DNA of 64,000 bases from Opitutaceae bacterium. Lineage in GTDB: Bacteria; Verrucomicrobiota; Verrucomicrobiia; Opitutales; Opitutaceae. A model generated the notes under the pieces. It was not told the DNA's origin. It did no database searches and was given only the letters and a program-made list of their open reading frames with translations. This document shows positions 42,077 to 52,116 of the stretch, piece by piece. Made by a program: the position numbers and the translations under genes. The stretch covers positions 434,001 to 498,000 of the forward strand of contig JACKPU010000002.1 in assembly GCA_024233285.1 (NCBI GenBank), in the 5' to 3' direction. How positions within the stretch are numbered: position 1 is the first letter of the stretch; each line of letters starts with the position of its first letter.

Positions 42077-44008
42077 GTGATCACGCCGGACGGATTGAAA
42101 AGCGCCGTGGATCCCCGAACCGGCAACCCCAGTAATCGCAGTGACGCGATGGAGTGGTTGCTGGTTGTTCTCTTGGGGGGCAATCTGATCTGGACCACCT
42201 TGTGCCTCGGCGGCTATCGCCCGGAAACAATGTTGGTGACCAGCCTGCTGACCGCCGCGGCGTTGGTGGTCCATCTGCTTGGCTGTGTCTTGCGCGGGAG
42301 CCCGTTGCGCGGCCATTGGGTGGGGTGGATGTTCACCCCGTTCGTGGCGTATGCCGCCGTCAATGTGCTGTGGCTGACGCCGGTGCGCTGGTTGGGCTGG
42401 CACGACTGGTATTTCTGGGGCAACATGTTTGTCGTATTTTGGGTGGTGCTCAACGGCGTGCGCAGTCGGGCGGGGCAGCTGACGCTGATGGGATGCGTGG
42501 GCCTGCTGGTGGTGATTGCGACGATCATGGCCTGTTACCAACGCTTCGTGCAGCCGGAGTGGTTGATGCTCGGCCGTGAACAAGCGGATCAATTTCTCAC
42601 CCGCTCCAGTGGGCCATTTGGCATACCCAACAGTCTGGCGGCTTTTTACCTGCTGGTGCTGCCGGTTTTGCTGGGGCTGACCATGCGGCGCCGGGCCTCA
42701 AGCGTGCAGCGGGTGTTGTTCGGCTACATCGCGCTTTGCGCTTTGTTCGGACTTTTTCTTACGGTCAGCCGCGGAGGCTGGCTGGCGCTTTTGATCGCAT
42801 TTACGGCCTGGCCGTTGCTGGCGGGCTCATGGCCATGGTGGCGGCGGCTGTTGGCAGCGATCACCGCGGCGGTGATGCTGTTGCTGATCGGGTGGGGGCT
42901 TTACGCAATCAATCCCGAGGTCAGGGCGCGGTTTGACGCGAGCCGCGCCGAATCGGGCGAGTGGACGCGGCCGATCATGTGGCGCGGTGCCTGGGCCCTG
43001 TTCAAGAGTTCGCCATGGACCGGGACAGGTGGCGGCAGCTACAATGTGCTGTTTGAAAGGCACCGCCCGGAGAACTACCAGATGGAGCCGCGGTGGGCGC
43101 ATAATGATTATCTCAATACTCTGAGTGACTACGGTGTCGCTGGGTTCGTGCTCTTGTTCGGAGTCGGCGCCGGTCTGGCGGTGGTCGGCTTGATTCGCAT
43201 TCAATCCTCGGGGCGGGAGAAAAAACGGCCGTCGCATTGGCTCGACGAACCGTGGTTTTGCGGGGCTTTGGGCATCGGTCTGCTGGCTTTTATGCTGCAA
43301 CTCTTTGTGGACTTTCATTTCAAAATTCCGGCTCTGGGCATGTTGTTTGCATGCGGTGCCGCCTTGCTGGTCGGGCGGGTTTGGCCGGTGAGTGAGTCCG
43401 CCGTGACAGGGCGCTTCAACTGGAGCGGGGTCGGCTTGGCCATCGCCGTGGCGGGGTTGGCTGTGGTGTATGTTTACCCGCATTATCGGGCCGAAGCGCT
43501 GCGCTACGGCACGCGGCAGGCCTTGGATAAGCTCTGGCAATACGAAGCGAGCGAATCGATTTATCGCGACACGCTTGCGCAGGCTCGCGCGGATCTGGCG
43601 CGGGCCTGTGCGATTGACCCCGGCAATGCCCAGGCGTGGGCTGACCGCGCACTGGCCGACGCGTTATGGTCGCATGTTGAACCAGCCGAAGCCAAAATCC
43701 TTGGCGTCAACGGAGAAAGCTACGCCGACCGTGCGTTGATGGGATCGCAAGTGCACGCTGAATATTGGATCCGGCGTGCGGTTGCGCGCGATATGCAGGG
43801 CAAATGGGCGGACGCCGGAGAGGACCTCGCCGTGGCCTTGGAATTGGCCCCGGCGAATGCGCAAGTCTGGTTCTACCAAGGGCATCACCTCAGTCTGCAA
43901 AGAGCGACGAAGGCGATGGCACGCGCGGCGTTCGACTACTGCTTGCAGCTTGACCCCGGGAATCTCACGGCCCAGCGTTTACGCCAGAAATTGGCAACAA
44001 GCCAATAG
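42077..44008 (+). CDS. O-antigen ligase/Wzy-like membrane protein with C-terminal TPR
   Basis: A 643-residue polytopic inner-membrane protein. About ten to twelve membrane helices precede residue 465. The large periplasmic loop typical of Wzy_C (SGEWTRPIMWRGAWALFKSS, then HNDYLNTLSDYGVAG) holds the conserved Arg and His residues. A soluble tail has TPR repeats (ARADLARACAIDPGNAQAW). Such proteins join or polymerise polysaccharide chains from undecaprenyl carriers. The start is GTG at 42077; an in-frame ATG at 42149 just before the first helix is an alternative. FecR and cyclase genes follow at 20 and 73 bases on the same strand. Confidence 0.9.
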   Translation: MITPDGLKSAVDPRTGNPSNRSDAMEWLLVVLLGGNLIWTTLCLGGYRPETMLVTSLLTAAALVVHLLGCVLRGSPLRGHWVGWMFTPFVAYAAVNVLWLTPVRWLGWHDWYFWGNMFVVFWVVLNGVRSRAGQLTLMGCVGLLVVIATIMACYQRFVQPEWLMLGREQADQFLTRSSGPFGIPNSLAAFYLLVLPVLLGLTMRRRASSVQRVLFGYIALCALFGLFLTVSRGGWLALLIAFTAWPLLAGSWPWWRRLLAAITAAVMLLLIGWGLYAINPEVRARFDASRAESGEWTRPIMWRGAWALFKSSPWTGTGGGSYNVLFERHRPENYQMEPRWAHNDYLNTLSDYGVAGFVLLFGVGAGLAVVGLIRIQSSGREKKRPSHWLDEPWFCGALGIGLLAFMLQLFVDFHFKIPALGMLFACGAALLVGRVWPVSESAVTGRFNWSGVGLAIAVAGLAVVYVYPHYRAEALRYGTRQALDKLWQYEASESIYRDTLAQARADLARACAIDPGNAQAWADRALADALWSHVEPAEAKILGVNGESYADRALMGSQVHAEYWIRRAVARDMQGKWADAGEDLAVALELAPANAQVWFYQGHHLSLQRATKAMARAAFDYCLQLDPGNLTAQRLRQKLATSQ

Positions 44009-44028
44009 CGCACACATTCCCCGCCGCC

Positions 44029-44949
44029 ATGCATAAAAAGCTGTTTTCTTGGTTACTGGCATTCACTCTGGCTACTTTTGCAGCCCTCTCGGTTCACGGT
44101 CAGGAAAGCGCCGGTCGTCCGGCCGGTGTCATCAAAGTGGCCAAAGTCACCGGTCAGGTGACCGCCACCAAGGAAGGAGACACCATTCCCCTGCAAGCCG
44201 GCACTGAAATCGCCCAAGGCTACGTGGTCAATACGGGCAACGAGTCCAGCGTGGTGTTGGCGTTTTCGAACGGTGCGACCATCAACCTCGCGCAAGACTC
44301 CTCGCTTTCGATTGATGAGTTTTTGCAGGACCCCTTTGCCGATGAAGTTTCGCTCTCCAGCCTGACCGCCGAACCTTCGGTTTCCACGACCAAGCTCAAC
44401 CTGAGCCGCGGCGAACTCGTCGGGAATGTGAAGAAACTCAACGCCGATGCCGGTTCTACCTTCACGGTGCAGACTCCGGTGGGCGCCGCCGGTATTCGTG
44501 GCACGACTTTCCGCATCGTATTCCGGCCCGATGGCACCGGCCGGGCATTCTTTTCCCTGACAACGGTCGAGGGCAACGTCGTGCTCTTTTCCGGCACGGT
44601 CAACATGCCCAGCGAGGTTTCGGTGCCCGACAATCGGGAAGTGGAAGTGTTGATTGATGTCACAACTGACCCGGATACGGGTGTGACCACGGTCACGGCC
44701 GGGCCTTCAACCCCCGTGGTGGTCACGATCCCACCGGCGGCGACTTTGGCACAGGTGGTCACGGCGGCGCAGCAAACGATCCAAGCTGTGGCCAATGTCG
44801 TCTTTACCTCAACGACCACGCAGAATTCGGGTGGCACCGGCGGCAACACTGGCGGCAACACCGGCGGCGAAAACGAAAACACGGATGAGACATCGTCGCC
44901 GCCGGCCACTACGACCACGCCGAAGACGACCCCCGGCGACGGCAAATAG
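44029..44949 (+). CDS. FecR-domain exported protein
   Basis: A 306-residue protein with a signal peptide (LFSWLLAFTLATFAALSVHG) and a FecR domain (IKVAKVTGQVTATKEGDTIP, then GYVVNTGNESSVVLAFSNGA and FTVQTPVGAAGIRGTTFRIV). The C-terminus is Thr/Gly/Asn-rich low complexity. Unlike sensor FecR proteins it has no N-terminal anti-sigma helix, so it is probably a periplasmic or surface adaptor. It sits between the O-antigen-ligase-like gene and the CHASE2 cyclase; FecR and CHASE2 cyclase pairs recur in several phyla. Confidence 0.9.
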   Translation: MHKKLFSWLLAFTLATFAALSVHGQESAGRPAGVIKVAKVTGQVTATKEGDTIPLQAGTEIAQGYVVNTGNESSVVLAFSNGATINLAQDSSLSIDEFLQDPFADEVSLSSLTAEPSVSTTKLNLSRGELVGNVKKLNADAGSTFTVQTPVGAAGIRGTTFRIVFRPDGTGRAFFSLTTVEGNVVLFSGTVNMPSEVSVPDNREVEVLIDVTTDPDTGVTTVTAGPSTPVVVTIPPAATLAQVVTAAQQTIQAVANVVFTSTTTQNSGGTGGNTGGNTGGENENTDETSSPPATTTTPKTTPGDGK

Positions 44950-45022
44950 CGTCGCCCACCTTGGGCGCACTTGGGAAATCTGCTTCCTTTCGTTCGCCGT
45001 GTCGGCCTAGGCTTTGGCATCG

Positions 45023-47287
45023 ATGGGACCACGGCAGTTCAAGAAATTATATTCCCTGCGCTGGCTGCTGCTTTTTCCGATCCCGCTACTCTGGTGTGTG
45101 ATGCAAAGCCAGGGTTGGCTGGAATTTGCGGAAAACAAATTTACGCAATGGCGCTACTTTTATCGCGGAGAGCTGCCATCACCGCTGAAAGTGATCTATG
45201 TCGACGTGGATTCACAGTCCATCGATGAGATTGGAAACTTTCCGTGGAATCGGGCGTTCTTTTCGCGGGTTGGCGAGGCCCTAGTGGAAAAAGCCGGCGT
45301 CAAAGCCGTCGGGTTCGACTTTGTGCTTTCTGACAACGGCGTGCCCGAATCCGTTGACCGCGCCAAGCTCATTGCCGGTAACCGGGAATTTGCGCGTTAT
45401 CTTTGGAAAGGTCCGCCGGTGGTCTTGGCGGCATCGTATTCTGCTTCTGTTTTTCGCGATATCAACGGCAAGAAACAATACCGCGACTTGCCGCTGCTGA
45501 GTCGTGACCTGGGCCCGACTGAGAAATTGGAGCCGCCGGAATTACCGGCCTTCAATGTCGGGCGTAGCATTCCGTTTAATCCACCCAATATCGGACTTAT
45601 CGATACGCTGGATGGCGGCACCCGCTGGGTTGCGCTGTTCACGCCGAGCAACGTGCGCACTTATTACCACATGAGTTTGGTGCTGGCGCGGTTGTATTAC
45701 GGGCTCGGTCCCGAGGCCTACCAAGTGCATGACGATCGCATTGATTTGGTGGATCCTGACGGAGTGGTTCGCCTCAGTGTGCCGTTGCGCGAACGGCAGT
45801 TGTTGGAGGTCAACTGGTTCTCGCCGTGGCGGGATGACGACAACAACCCGCGCCTGGGCTTCTCCACGGTTTACAATTATGCGGAGATGCTGCGGTCGGA
45901 GAATCCGGAGGAAAGGGCAACGGGCGAAGCGTTTTTTGCGCAGGATGATTGGAAGAACGCGGTGGTGCTCATCGGGCCGGTGGATCCGCTGCTGCAGGAC
46001 TTGGGCCCAACCCCATTTGATGACGTGCCGGTGCCCAAGGTCGGTGTGCACGGCAATTTGCTCAAAACGATCATTTCAGGACAGTTCATTCGGCACCTTT
46101 CACCGTGGGCGGTGAACGTCATCGTGTTTGGGCTGACCCTGCTCGTCGCGATTTTGGCAGTCACCGGTGGCAGTCGCAGTGTGTTTGCCAAGATCATGGC
46201 AGTGCTTTGTGCGGCCGCGTATGTCGGACTGGGTTTTCACTTTTTCCGCACCTCCAATCTGCTGTTACCCATGACGGCTCCGCTGGGTGCAGCGTTTACC
46301 ACCAGCTTTGCCGCCTTGATTTGGCAGGTCGTGGAAGAGCAGAAACAGAAAGGCCGGATCAAGGGCATGTTTGGCGCCTATGTTTCCCCCGAGCTGGTCG
46401 ATAGCATGGTGGAGTCGGGCGAAGACCCGCAGCTCGGCGGTCACGACGCGGAGATCACGGCGTATTTTTCTGACATCCAGAGTTTCTCCACCTTCTCTGA
46501 ACGGCTCGGCTCCGGCCCGCTGGTCGAGTTGATGAACGAATACCTGACAGCGTGCACTGATATTGTGCAGGCCGAGGGCGGCACACTCGACAAATACATC
46601 GGCGATGCGGTGGTGGCCATGTTTGGTGCGCCGATTCCCATGCCCGATCATGCTTATCGCGCCTGCGTCGCCTCGCAACGGGTGCACGTGAAATTGCTGG
46701 AACTGCGTGAGAAGTGGAGAAGCGAGGGCGATAAATGGCCGAGCATCGTTTGGGAAATGCAGTCGCGCATCGGCCTCAACACCGGTGTCAGCATGATCGG
46801 CAACATGGGCAGTCGGACGCGTTTCAACTACACGATGATGGGCGACAACGTGAACCTCGCCGCCCGCATGGAATCCGGTGCCAAAAGCTGGGGGGTCTAT
46901 TCCATGTGCACCGAGTCCACGAAGCAGGCTTGTGAGCAGCACGGTGGCGACCACGTCGTGTTTCGACCGCTTGGCCGCATTGTGGTAAAGGGACGCACAC
47001 AGCCCGTGCCCATTTACGAAATTGTCGGACTCAAAGAACATGTCTCCGCGCAAATGCGCGAGTGCATCACCATCTTCGGCCAGGCCATGGAGCGCTATTA
47101 TGCGCGCGACTGGACCGCGGCCTTGGGCTTGTTTGCGCAAAGTCGGGAGCTCGAAACCAACGTGCCGGGGAAGACCCCCGGCGTCGTTTCCAACCCGTCG
47201 TTGGTTTACCTCGACATCACGCGCCAGTATCAAGCCGAGCCGCCGCCGCAAGACTGGGACGGCGTATATGTGATGAAGGAAAAATAA
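45023..47287 (+). CDS. CHASE2-domain class III adenylate cyclase
   Basis: A 754-residue sensor cyclase from the ATG at 45023; a TTG three codons earlier is less likely. An N-terminal membrane helix leads to a periplasmic CHASE2 domain (VIYVDVDSQSIDEIGNFPWN, then FDFVLSDNGVPES). Three membrane helices end near residue 435, and a class III catalytic domain follows. Metal aspartates are in TAYFSDIQSFSTFSERLG and KYIGDAVVAMFGAP; the purine-selecting Lys precedes the second, and the transition-state Asn/Arg are in GDNVNLAARMES. cAMP is the likely product. It is the last gene of the ligase-FecR-cyclase run; the sensed signal is unknown. Confidence 0.93.
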   Translation: MGPRQFKKLYSLRWLLLFPIPLLWCVMQSQGWLEFAENKFTQWRYFYRGELPSPLKVIYVDVDSQSIDEIGNFPWNRAFFSRVGEALVEKAGVKAVGFDFVLSDNGVPESVDRAKLIAGNREFARYLWKGPPVVLAASYSASVFRDINGKKQYRDLPLLSRDLGPTEKLEPPELPAFNVGRSIPFNPPNIGLIDTLDGGTRWVALFTPSNVRTYYHMSLVLARLYYGLGPEAYQVHDDRIDLVDPDGVVRLSVPLRERQLLEVNWFSPWRDDDNNPRLGFSTVYNYAEMLRSENPEERATGEAFFAQDDWKNAVVLIGPVDPLLQDLGPTPFDDVPVPKVGVHGNLLKTIISGQFIRHLSPWAVNVIVFGLTLLVAILAVTGGSRSVFAKIMAVLCAAAYVGLGFHFFRTSNLLLPMTAPLGAAFTTSFAALIWQVVEEQKQKGRIKGMFGAYVSPELVDSMVESGEDPQLGGHDAEITAYFSDIQSFSTFSERLGSGPLVELMNEYLTACTDIVQAEGGTLDKYIGDAVVAMFGAPIPMPDHAYRACVASQRVHVKLLELREKWRSEGDKWPSIVWEMQSRIGLNTGVSMIGNMGSRTRFNYTMMGDNVNLAARMESGAKSWGVYSMCTESTKQACEQHGGDHVVFRPLGRIVVKGRTQPVPIYEIVGLKEHVSAQMRECITIFGQAMERYYARDWTAALGLFAQSRELETNVPGKTPGVVSNPSLVYLDITRQYQAEPPPQDWDGVYVMKEK

Positions 47288-47319
47288 AACCCGCACGCGC
47301 GGTGACGGCGGTGCGGGTT
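47279..47319 (-). terminator. Rho-independent terminator of ilvB
   Basis: A 9-bp stem AACCCGCAC/GTGCGGGTT with an internal loop, followed on the minus strand by TTTTATTTTT. It overlaps the stop codon of the convergent cyclase gene. Confidence 0.82.
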
Positions 47320-47344
47320 GGAATGATCGGATCCTGCGCGGGGA

Positions 47345-49120
47345 TTACTTGAGCAGCATTTCCTGCACGGATTTGCCGGCGGGGATCATCGGCAGCACGT
47401 GTTCGGTGTAGGGCACGATGACGTCGAGCACATAGGGACCGTCGTGATCGAGCATCTCCTGAATGGCTTCGCGCAGCTCGCTCTTCTTGATCACGCGCCG
47501 CCCCTTGATGCCGTAGCCTTCGGCGATCTTCACGAAATCGGGGTAGAGCGCATCCGGATTGTCTGGGCTGCCGACGTTGGACTGGTCGCCAAGCACGGTG
47601 TTGCCGCGCACACTGCCGTAGAAGCGATCTTCCCACTGCACGACCATGCCGAGGTGCTGGTTGTTCAGGATGAGCGCCTTGGCGTTGATTTTTTCGATCT
47701 TGGCGGTGGCGAGCTCCTGGATGTTCATCGCGAAAGAGCCGTCGCCATCGATGTCGATGACTTCCCGGTCGGGGCAGGCGACCTTGGCGCCGAGTGCCGC
47801 CGGGTAGCCGAATCCCATCGCGCCGAGACCGAGCGAGCTGATGTAACGACGCGGTTCGTCGAAGCGATAGAACTGCGCGGCCCACATCTGGTGCTGGCCG
47901 ACGCCGGTGGTGATGATGGCTTCGCCCTTGGAGAGTTCGTAAAGCGTGGCGATGGCCTCTTGCGGCTGGATGTGTTTGCTCGGCTCGTAGCTGAACGGAT
48001 GGTCCTGCTTCCACTTCGCGACCTCGGCGTGCCATGCCTTGTTGTCCGGGGCCTTGAACTTGGCGGCCGCGGCCAGTTCGTTGAGGCGATTGAGCGCGAA
48101 TTTGATGTCACTGACAATCGCGAGCTGCACGGCCTTGTTTTTGTTGTGCTCTGAAGCGTCAATGTCGATGTGGACGATCTTGGCCTTGGTTGCGAACTTG
48201 CTGGTGTCGCCGGTGATGCGGTCGTCAAAGCGGGCGCCGAGACAGAGTAGCAAATCGCATTGGTCGACAGCCCAGTTGCCGTAGGCTGCGCCGTGCATGC
48301 CGAACCAGTGCATCGAGAGGGGGTGCGTTTCCGGAAACGCACCGAGGCCCATGAGCGTGGTCGCCACCTGGATGTTCGTGGTCTCGGCGAATTGCTTCAG
48401 CTCGGCGGCCGCGCCGGCGGAGATGATGCCGCCGCCCACATAAAGCATGGGCTTTTTCGCAGCGGCGATGAGCGCGAGCACCTGTTTGAGCTGATCGTCG
48501 GTGGCCTCGTGGGCGCAGCCGACGTAAGGGTTGCTGAATTCCACGGTGGGCGGAAACACCGGTTGGAAAATCGCCTGTTGGACGTCCTTAGGAATATCGA
48601 TCACCACCGGGCCGGGTCGTCCAGAGCGGGCGAGATGAAAGGCCTCCTTGAATATCTTGGGCAGTTCGTGAACGTTCGTGATCAGGTAGGAATGCTTCAC
48701 GATCGGCAGGGTCATGCCGTAGAAGTCGGTCTCCTGAAACGCCATCTTGCCGATGTATTTGGTGTAGACTTGGCCGGTGATCGCGACGAGTGGGATGGAA
48801 TCCATGAACGCGTCGGCGATGGCCGACACGAGGTTGGTGGCACCGGGGCCGCTGGTGGCCATGCACACGCCGACCTTGCCGCTGGCGCGGGCGTAACCCT
48901 CGGCGGCGAAGGATCCGCCCTGTTCGTGACGAGGGAGGATTACGCGGATTTTATCGGTGCGGGCGAGGGCTTGGTGGAGCTCCTGCGAAGCGCCGCCGGG
49001 ATAGGCAAAGATCGCGTCCACGCCTTCACGAATCAGGCACTCGACGACGGCGTCGGCACCCTTCATTTCACGGCCGATTTCGGCCTTTGGGAATGCGGTG
49101 GGAGAGGTCGTGGTTTTCAT
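47345..49120 (-). CDS. ilvB: Acetolactate synthase, large subunit
   Basis: A thiamine-diphosphate/FAD enzyme that makes acetolactate or acetohydroxybutyrate for Val, Leu and Ile synthesis, 591 residues. It has the N-terminal [16 protein letters not shown] and [14 protein letters not shown] (catalytic Glu/His region), [33 protein letters not shown], and the C-terminal TPP motif [19 protein letters not shown] ending in [11 protein letters not shown]. The ATG at 49120 is chosen (MKTTTSP), since the open frame upstream is not conserved. No ilvN regulatory subunit gene is adjacent. Confidence 0.94.
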   Translation of the reverse strand: MKTTTSPTAFPKAEIGREMKGADAVVECLIREGVDAIFAYPGGASQELHQALARTDKIRVILPRHEQGGSFAAEGYARASGKVGVCMATSGPGATNLVSAIADAFMDSIPLVAITGQVYTKYIGKMAFQETDFYGMTLPIVKHSYLITNVHELPKIFKEAFHLARSGRPGPVVIDIPKDVQQAIFQPVFPPTVEFSNPYVGCAHEATDDQLKQVLALIAAAKKPMLYVGGGIISAGAAAELKQFAETTNIQVATTLMGLGAFPETHPLSMHWFGMHGAAYGNWAVDQCDLLLCLGARFDDRITGDTSKFATKAKIVHIDIDASEHNKNKAVQLAIVSDIKFALNRLNELAAAAKFKAPDNKAWHAEVAKWKQDHPFSYEPSKHIQPQEAIATLYELSKGEAIITTGVGQHQMWAAQFYRFDEPRRYISSLGLGAMGFGYPAALGAKVACPDREVIDIDGDGSFAMNIQELATAKIEKINAKALILNNQHLGMVVQWEDRFYGSVRGNTVLGDQSNVGSPDNPDALYPDFVKIAEGYGIKGRRVIKKSELREAIQEMLDHDGPYVLDVIVPYTEHVLPMIPAGKSVQEMLLK

Positions 49121-49241
49121 AGGCGGGAAAAAGGGTGCAAAAAGAAGCAAGTTCCGGACGATTGGGCAAGTCTGAGCCTGCGGGGAATTGTCATAGGGTT
49201 TTTCAGTTGGCGCGCGGCGGAGGTGGGCTCAGCGTGGCGGC

Positions 49242-50021
49242 ATGTTGAAATTATTGTTCATCGGGGACATCGTCGGTCGTCCCGGCCGGGATATCGTCAA
49301 TGAGCGCCTGGCCGGGCTGCGCGCGGAACATGAAATCGATTTCGTCATCGCCAATGGGGAGAATGCCGCCGCCGGTTCGGGCATCACCGCGGCGATTGCG
49401 CAGTCCCTGCTCGGGGCCGGGGTTGATGCAATCACGTTGGGAGACCATGTCTGGGACCAGCGTGAGTGGGTGCATGAGATTACCCGGATCGAACAGGTTT
49501 GCCGGCCGGCCAATCTGCCGGCGGCCTGTCCGGGTTGGGATCATTTGATCATCGAAGCCCGCGGTTTTCGGGTGGGTGTTTTCACGGTGTTGGGACGGCA
49601 ATACCTCGCGATGAAATCAGAGTGTCCCTTTCTTTGCGCGGATCGCATGATCGAGCAATTACGTCCGCAGACCGACGCGATCATCGTCGAGATTCATGCC
49701 GAGGCGACTTCCGAGAAACAGGCGCTGGGTTGGTATCTTGACGGTCGTGTAACCGCGGTGCTCGGCACGCACACGCATGTGCCGACGGCGGATGCGCAGG
49801 TGCTGCCGAAGGGCACGGCGTTCATGTGCGACGTGGGCATGACCGGCCCGTATGCCTCGGTTTTGGGTCGTGAAACCGAACCCGTGGTGGCCCGTTTTCT
49901 GGACGGCATGCCGCGACGTTTCCCGGTGGCGACCGACGATGTGCGGCTTTCCGGCGCCCTGATCAATATCGATCCCGGAATGGCCCGGGTGGAGAAAATC
50001 GAATTGCTGACGGTGCGTTGA
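49242..50021 (+). CDS. YmdB-type metallophosphoesterase
   Basis: A 259-residue calcineurin-fold phosphodiesterase of the YmdB/TIGR00282 family. It has [17 protein letters not shown] (metal Asp), [14 protein letters not shown] (Asn), [31 protein letters not shown] and the closing [10 protein letters not shown]. Family members hydrolyse cyclic nucleotides such as 3',5'-cAMP and influence RNA turnover in Bacillus. It is preceded by a 121-base gap from ilvB and converges with accA, 8 bases apart. Confidence 0.93.
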   Translation: MLKLLFIGDIVGRPGRDIVNERLAGLRAEHEIDFVIANGENAAAGSGITAAIAQSLLGAGVDAITLGDHVWDQREWVHEITRIEQVCRPANLPAACPGWDHLIIEARGFRVGVFTVLGRQYLAMKSECPFLCADRMIEQLRPQTDAIIVEIHAEATSEKQALGWYLDGRVTAVLGTHTHVPTADAQVLPKGTAFMCDVGMTGPYASVLGRETEPVVARFLDGMPRRFPVATDDVRLSGALINIDPGMARVEKIELLTVR

Positions 50022-50029
50022 GCCGCGGC

Positions 50030-51007
50030 TCAGCGCGTGGCCCCCGCTTCTTCGAAGACGCCAAGCTTGCGATAGCGTGCGTAGCGCGCTTCGAGCAGTT
50101 TGTCGGTCGAGAGTTTGTTCAAATCCTTGAGGTGTTTTTGCAAGCTGCGCCCGAGCGCTTCGCCGGCTTCCGTTTGATTGTAATGGGCGCCGCCCATGGG
50201 TTCCGGGATGACTTCTTCAACGACGCCGAGCTCTTGCAGGGTGGCGGCGTTGAGTTTGAGCGCTTCGGCGGCTTGCGCGGCGGCGGAACCATCCTTCCAA
50301 AGAATGGCGGCGCAACCTTCGGGTGAAATGACCGAGTAGTAGCTGTTTTCAAACGTAACCACCCGGTCGGTCACGCCGATGCCGAGCGCACCGCCGGAAC
50401 CGCCTTCGCCGACGATGACCGCGATGCTGGGCACCTTGAGCATGGCCATTTCGCGGAGATTGACCGCGATCGCTTCGGAGACGTGGCGTTCTTCGGAACC
50501 GATGCCGGGGTAGGCGCCCGGGGTGTCGATGAAGGAAAGGATCGGGAGTTTGAACTTCTCCGCCATTTTCATCAGGCGGAGCGCCTTGCGGTAGCCCTCA
50601 GGCTGGGGCATGCCGAAGTTGCGGGCGATCTTGTCCTTGGTGTCGCGGCCTTTCTGCTGGGCGATGATCATGACGGCCTGGCCGTTAAAAAACGCCGTGC
50701 CGCCGATGAGCGCGCGATCATCGCGAAACTGCCGGTCGCCGTGCAATTCGATGAAGTCCTCGCAAAGTTGGTTCACGTAATCCAAGGCGTAGGGCCGCTT
50801 CGGATGTCGGGCGATCTGCACGCGCTGCCAAGGCGTCAGGTTGGTGTAAATCTCGCGCCGGGTCTGCTCGATCTTCTTTTCGATCGCGGCGATCTCCTTC
50901 TTCAGGTCGAGATTACTCTCCAGCGACTGTTGATGCAGCGTATCGAGCTGCATGGCGAGTTCGCGGAGGGGTTTTTCGAATTCCAACGCATAGGTCGGCG
51001 AGTCCAT
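50030..51007 (-). CDS. accA: Acetyl-CoA carboxylase carboxyltransferase subunit alpha
   Basis: The alpha half of the carboxyltransferase that makes malonyl-CoA for fatty-acid synthesis, 325 residues. It starts LEFEKPLRELAMQLDTLHQQ (coiled N-terminus), then FIELHGDRQFRDDRALIGG, RNFGMPQPEGYRKALRLMKM, FIDTPGAYPGIGSEERHVSE and IGEGGSGGALGIGVTDRV-type CoA-binding glycines (here VGEGGSGGALG). No accD gene is nearby, as is common. Confidence 0.96.
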   Translation of the reverse strand: MDSPTYALEFEKPLRELAMQLDTLHQQSLESNLDLKKEIAAIEKKIEQTRREIYTNLTPWQRVQIARHPKRPYALDYVNQLCEDFIELHGDRQFRDDRALIGGTAFFNGQAVMIIAQQKGRDTKDKIARNFGMPQPEGYRKALRLMKMAEKFKLPILSFIDTPGAYPGIGSEERHVSEAIAVNLREMAMLKVPSIAVIVGEGGSGGALGIGVTDRVVTFENSYYSVISPEGCAAILWKDGSAAAQAAEALKLNAATLQELGVVEEVIPEPMGGAHYNQTEAGEALGRSLQKHLKDLNKLSTDKLLEARYARYRKLGVFEEAGATR

Positions 51008-51053
51008 GCGACCAAATTACTTGGTCCGCGCAAAGCGTGTCAACGGGCGGGAT

Positions 51054-51416
51054 TTAGTTAATGCCATCCGCTTGCTCTTGCGGATTTTTCAATTGGTCCT
51101 TCCACGAGAGGATTTTGGCCTGCGCGCCGTATTTTTCGGCCGTCGCCTTATCGCCGCGTTCCATCCAGATGCGCGAGAGCGTGGTATTGATGAACAAATC
51201 GTCCGATTTGAGCGCATGGGCTTGCTCGGCGGCATGCAACGCGTCGTCCAAGGCCCGGCGGCTGAAATGAATTTCCGCCAAAGCGTGCCACACGGCGAAG
51301 GCGCCCGGGGCTGATTCTGCCGCGGCATTGAGCTTGGCTATCGCCTGGTCGACGTCGCCCATCGTGTAGTCAAACGTCGCGTCGTCGATGATGGCTTGGA
51401 GTTCCTCAGGAGTCAC
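51054..51416 (-). CDS. Small TPR-repeat protein
   Basis: A 120-residue soluble protein with about three TPR units (VDQAIAKLNAAAESAPGAFA, then FSRRALDDALHAAEQAHALK and FINTTLSRIWMERGDKATAE). I start it at the GTG at 51416 (VTPEELQAIIDDATFDYTMG), since the upstream part of the open frame contains the terminator hairpin of the gene before it. It lies upstream of accA, 46 bases away on the same strand. Its partner proteins are unknown. Confidence 0.75.
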   Translation of the reverse strand: MTPEELQAIIDDATFDYTMGDVDQAIAKLNAAAESAPGAFAVWHALAEIHFSRRALDDALHAAEQAHALKSDDLFINTTLSRIWMERGDKATAEKYGAQAKILSWKDQLKNPQEQADGIN

Positions 51417-51441
51417 ACAGTCACGGTAACACGTCGTCACC

Positions 51442-51470
51442 AAAAAGAAAGGACGGCTTCGCGGCCGTCC
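51442..51470 (-). terminator. Rho-independent terminator after yceI
   Basis: Stem GGACGGC/GCCGTCC with a 6-base loop, followed on the minus strand by TTTCTTTTT. It lies 28 bases after the YceI stop. Confidence 0.85.
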
Positions 51471-51498
51471 TCGCATGATGAAAATGAGAGAGGCGCGC

Positions 51499-52116
51499 TC
51501 AGGCCTTAGGCGCACTGCCGACGATGGCGACCGTGAGTTTGATCTCCGGGTTTACCTTGTCTTCGTTCTGACCGGGCTGGATGCCGTAATCTGCGCGCGC
51601 AATGGTGAACTCGCCGCGGATCACGAGCAAATCCCCCTTGTTATCGGGACGGGTGCGTTTTTCGAGGGCGTCCGCGAGATACGTGAGTTTGACCGGGACG
51701 GAAATTTCCTTCGTGACGCCTTTGAGGGTGAATTTCCCTTGGGCCGTGGCCGACGTGGTATTTTCCGTGGTGGCTACGTTCGAGAGCGAAATGAGCTCGA
51801 AAGTGATTTCGGGATGCGTGGCGACATCAAGCCATTTGCCGCCGTGCAGATGCTCGGTCATCGTTGAGTTGGAGACGACGAGGGAATCCGCGGCGATCAC
51901 GATCGCGCCGGATGTGGCGGCCGGGTCGGCCGGGTCGAAGCTTACGGTGCCGGAGACGCCGCTGGCGGTGCCGGCGATTGGCTCAAGCAGCGAGTCGAGG
52001 TGGAATTGCACGGCGTTGACGCCTTTGGGGTCCTTGAAATCGAAGGACAGGGGAGCCGCGAAAGCGCCACCGGTGAGGGTAATTGAGGCAAGACAAGCGA
52101 GGAGGATCTTTTTCAT
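51499..52116 (-). CDS. YceI family periplasmic protein
   Basis: A 205-residue protein with a signal peptide (KKILLACLASITLTGGAFA) and the YceI beta-barrel lipid-binding fold (MTEHLHGGKWLDVATHPEIT, then FTLKGVTKEISVPVKLTYLA and FTIARADYGIQPG). YceI proteins bind isoprenoids or amphiphiles and are often involved in stress. The ATG at 52116 begins the signal peptide and overlaps the stop of the small membrane protein gene upstream (ATGA), so the two are coupled. Confidence 0.92.
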   Translation of the reverse strand: MKKILLACLASITLTGGAFAAPLSFDFKDPKGVNAVQFHLDSLLEPIAGTASGVSGTVSFDPADPAATSGAIVIAADSLVVSNSTMTEHLHGGKWLDVATHPEITFELISLSNVATTENTTSATAQGKFTLKGVTKEISVPVKLTYLADALEKRTRPDNKGDLLVIRGEFTIARADYGIQPGQNEDKVNPEIKLTVAIVGSAPKA

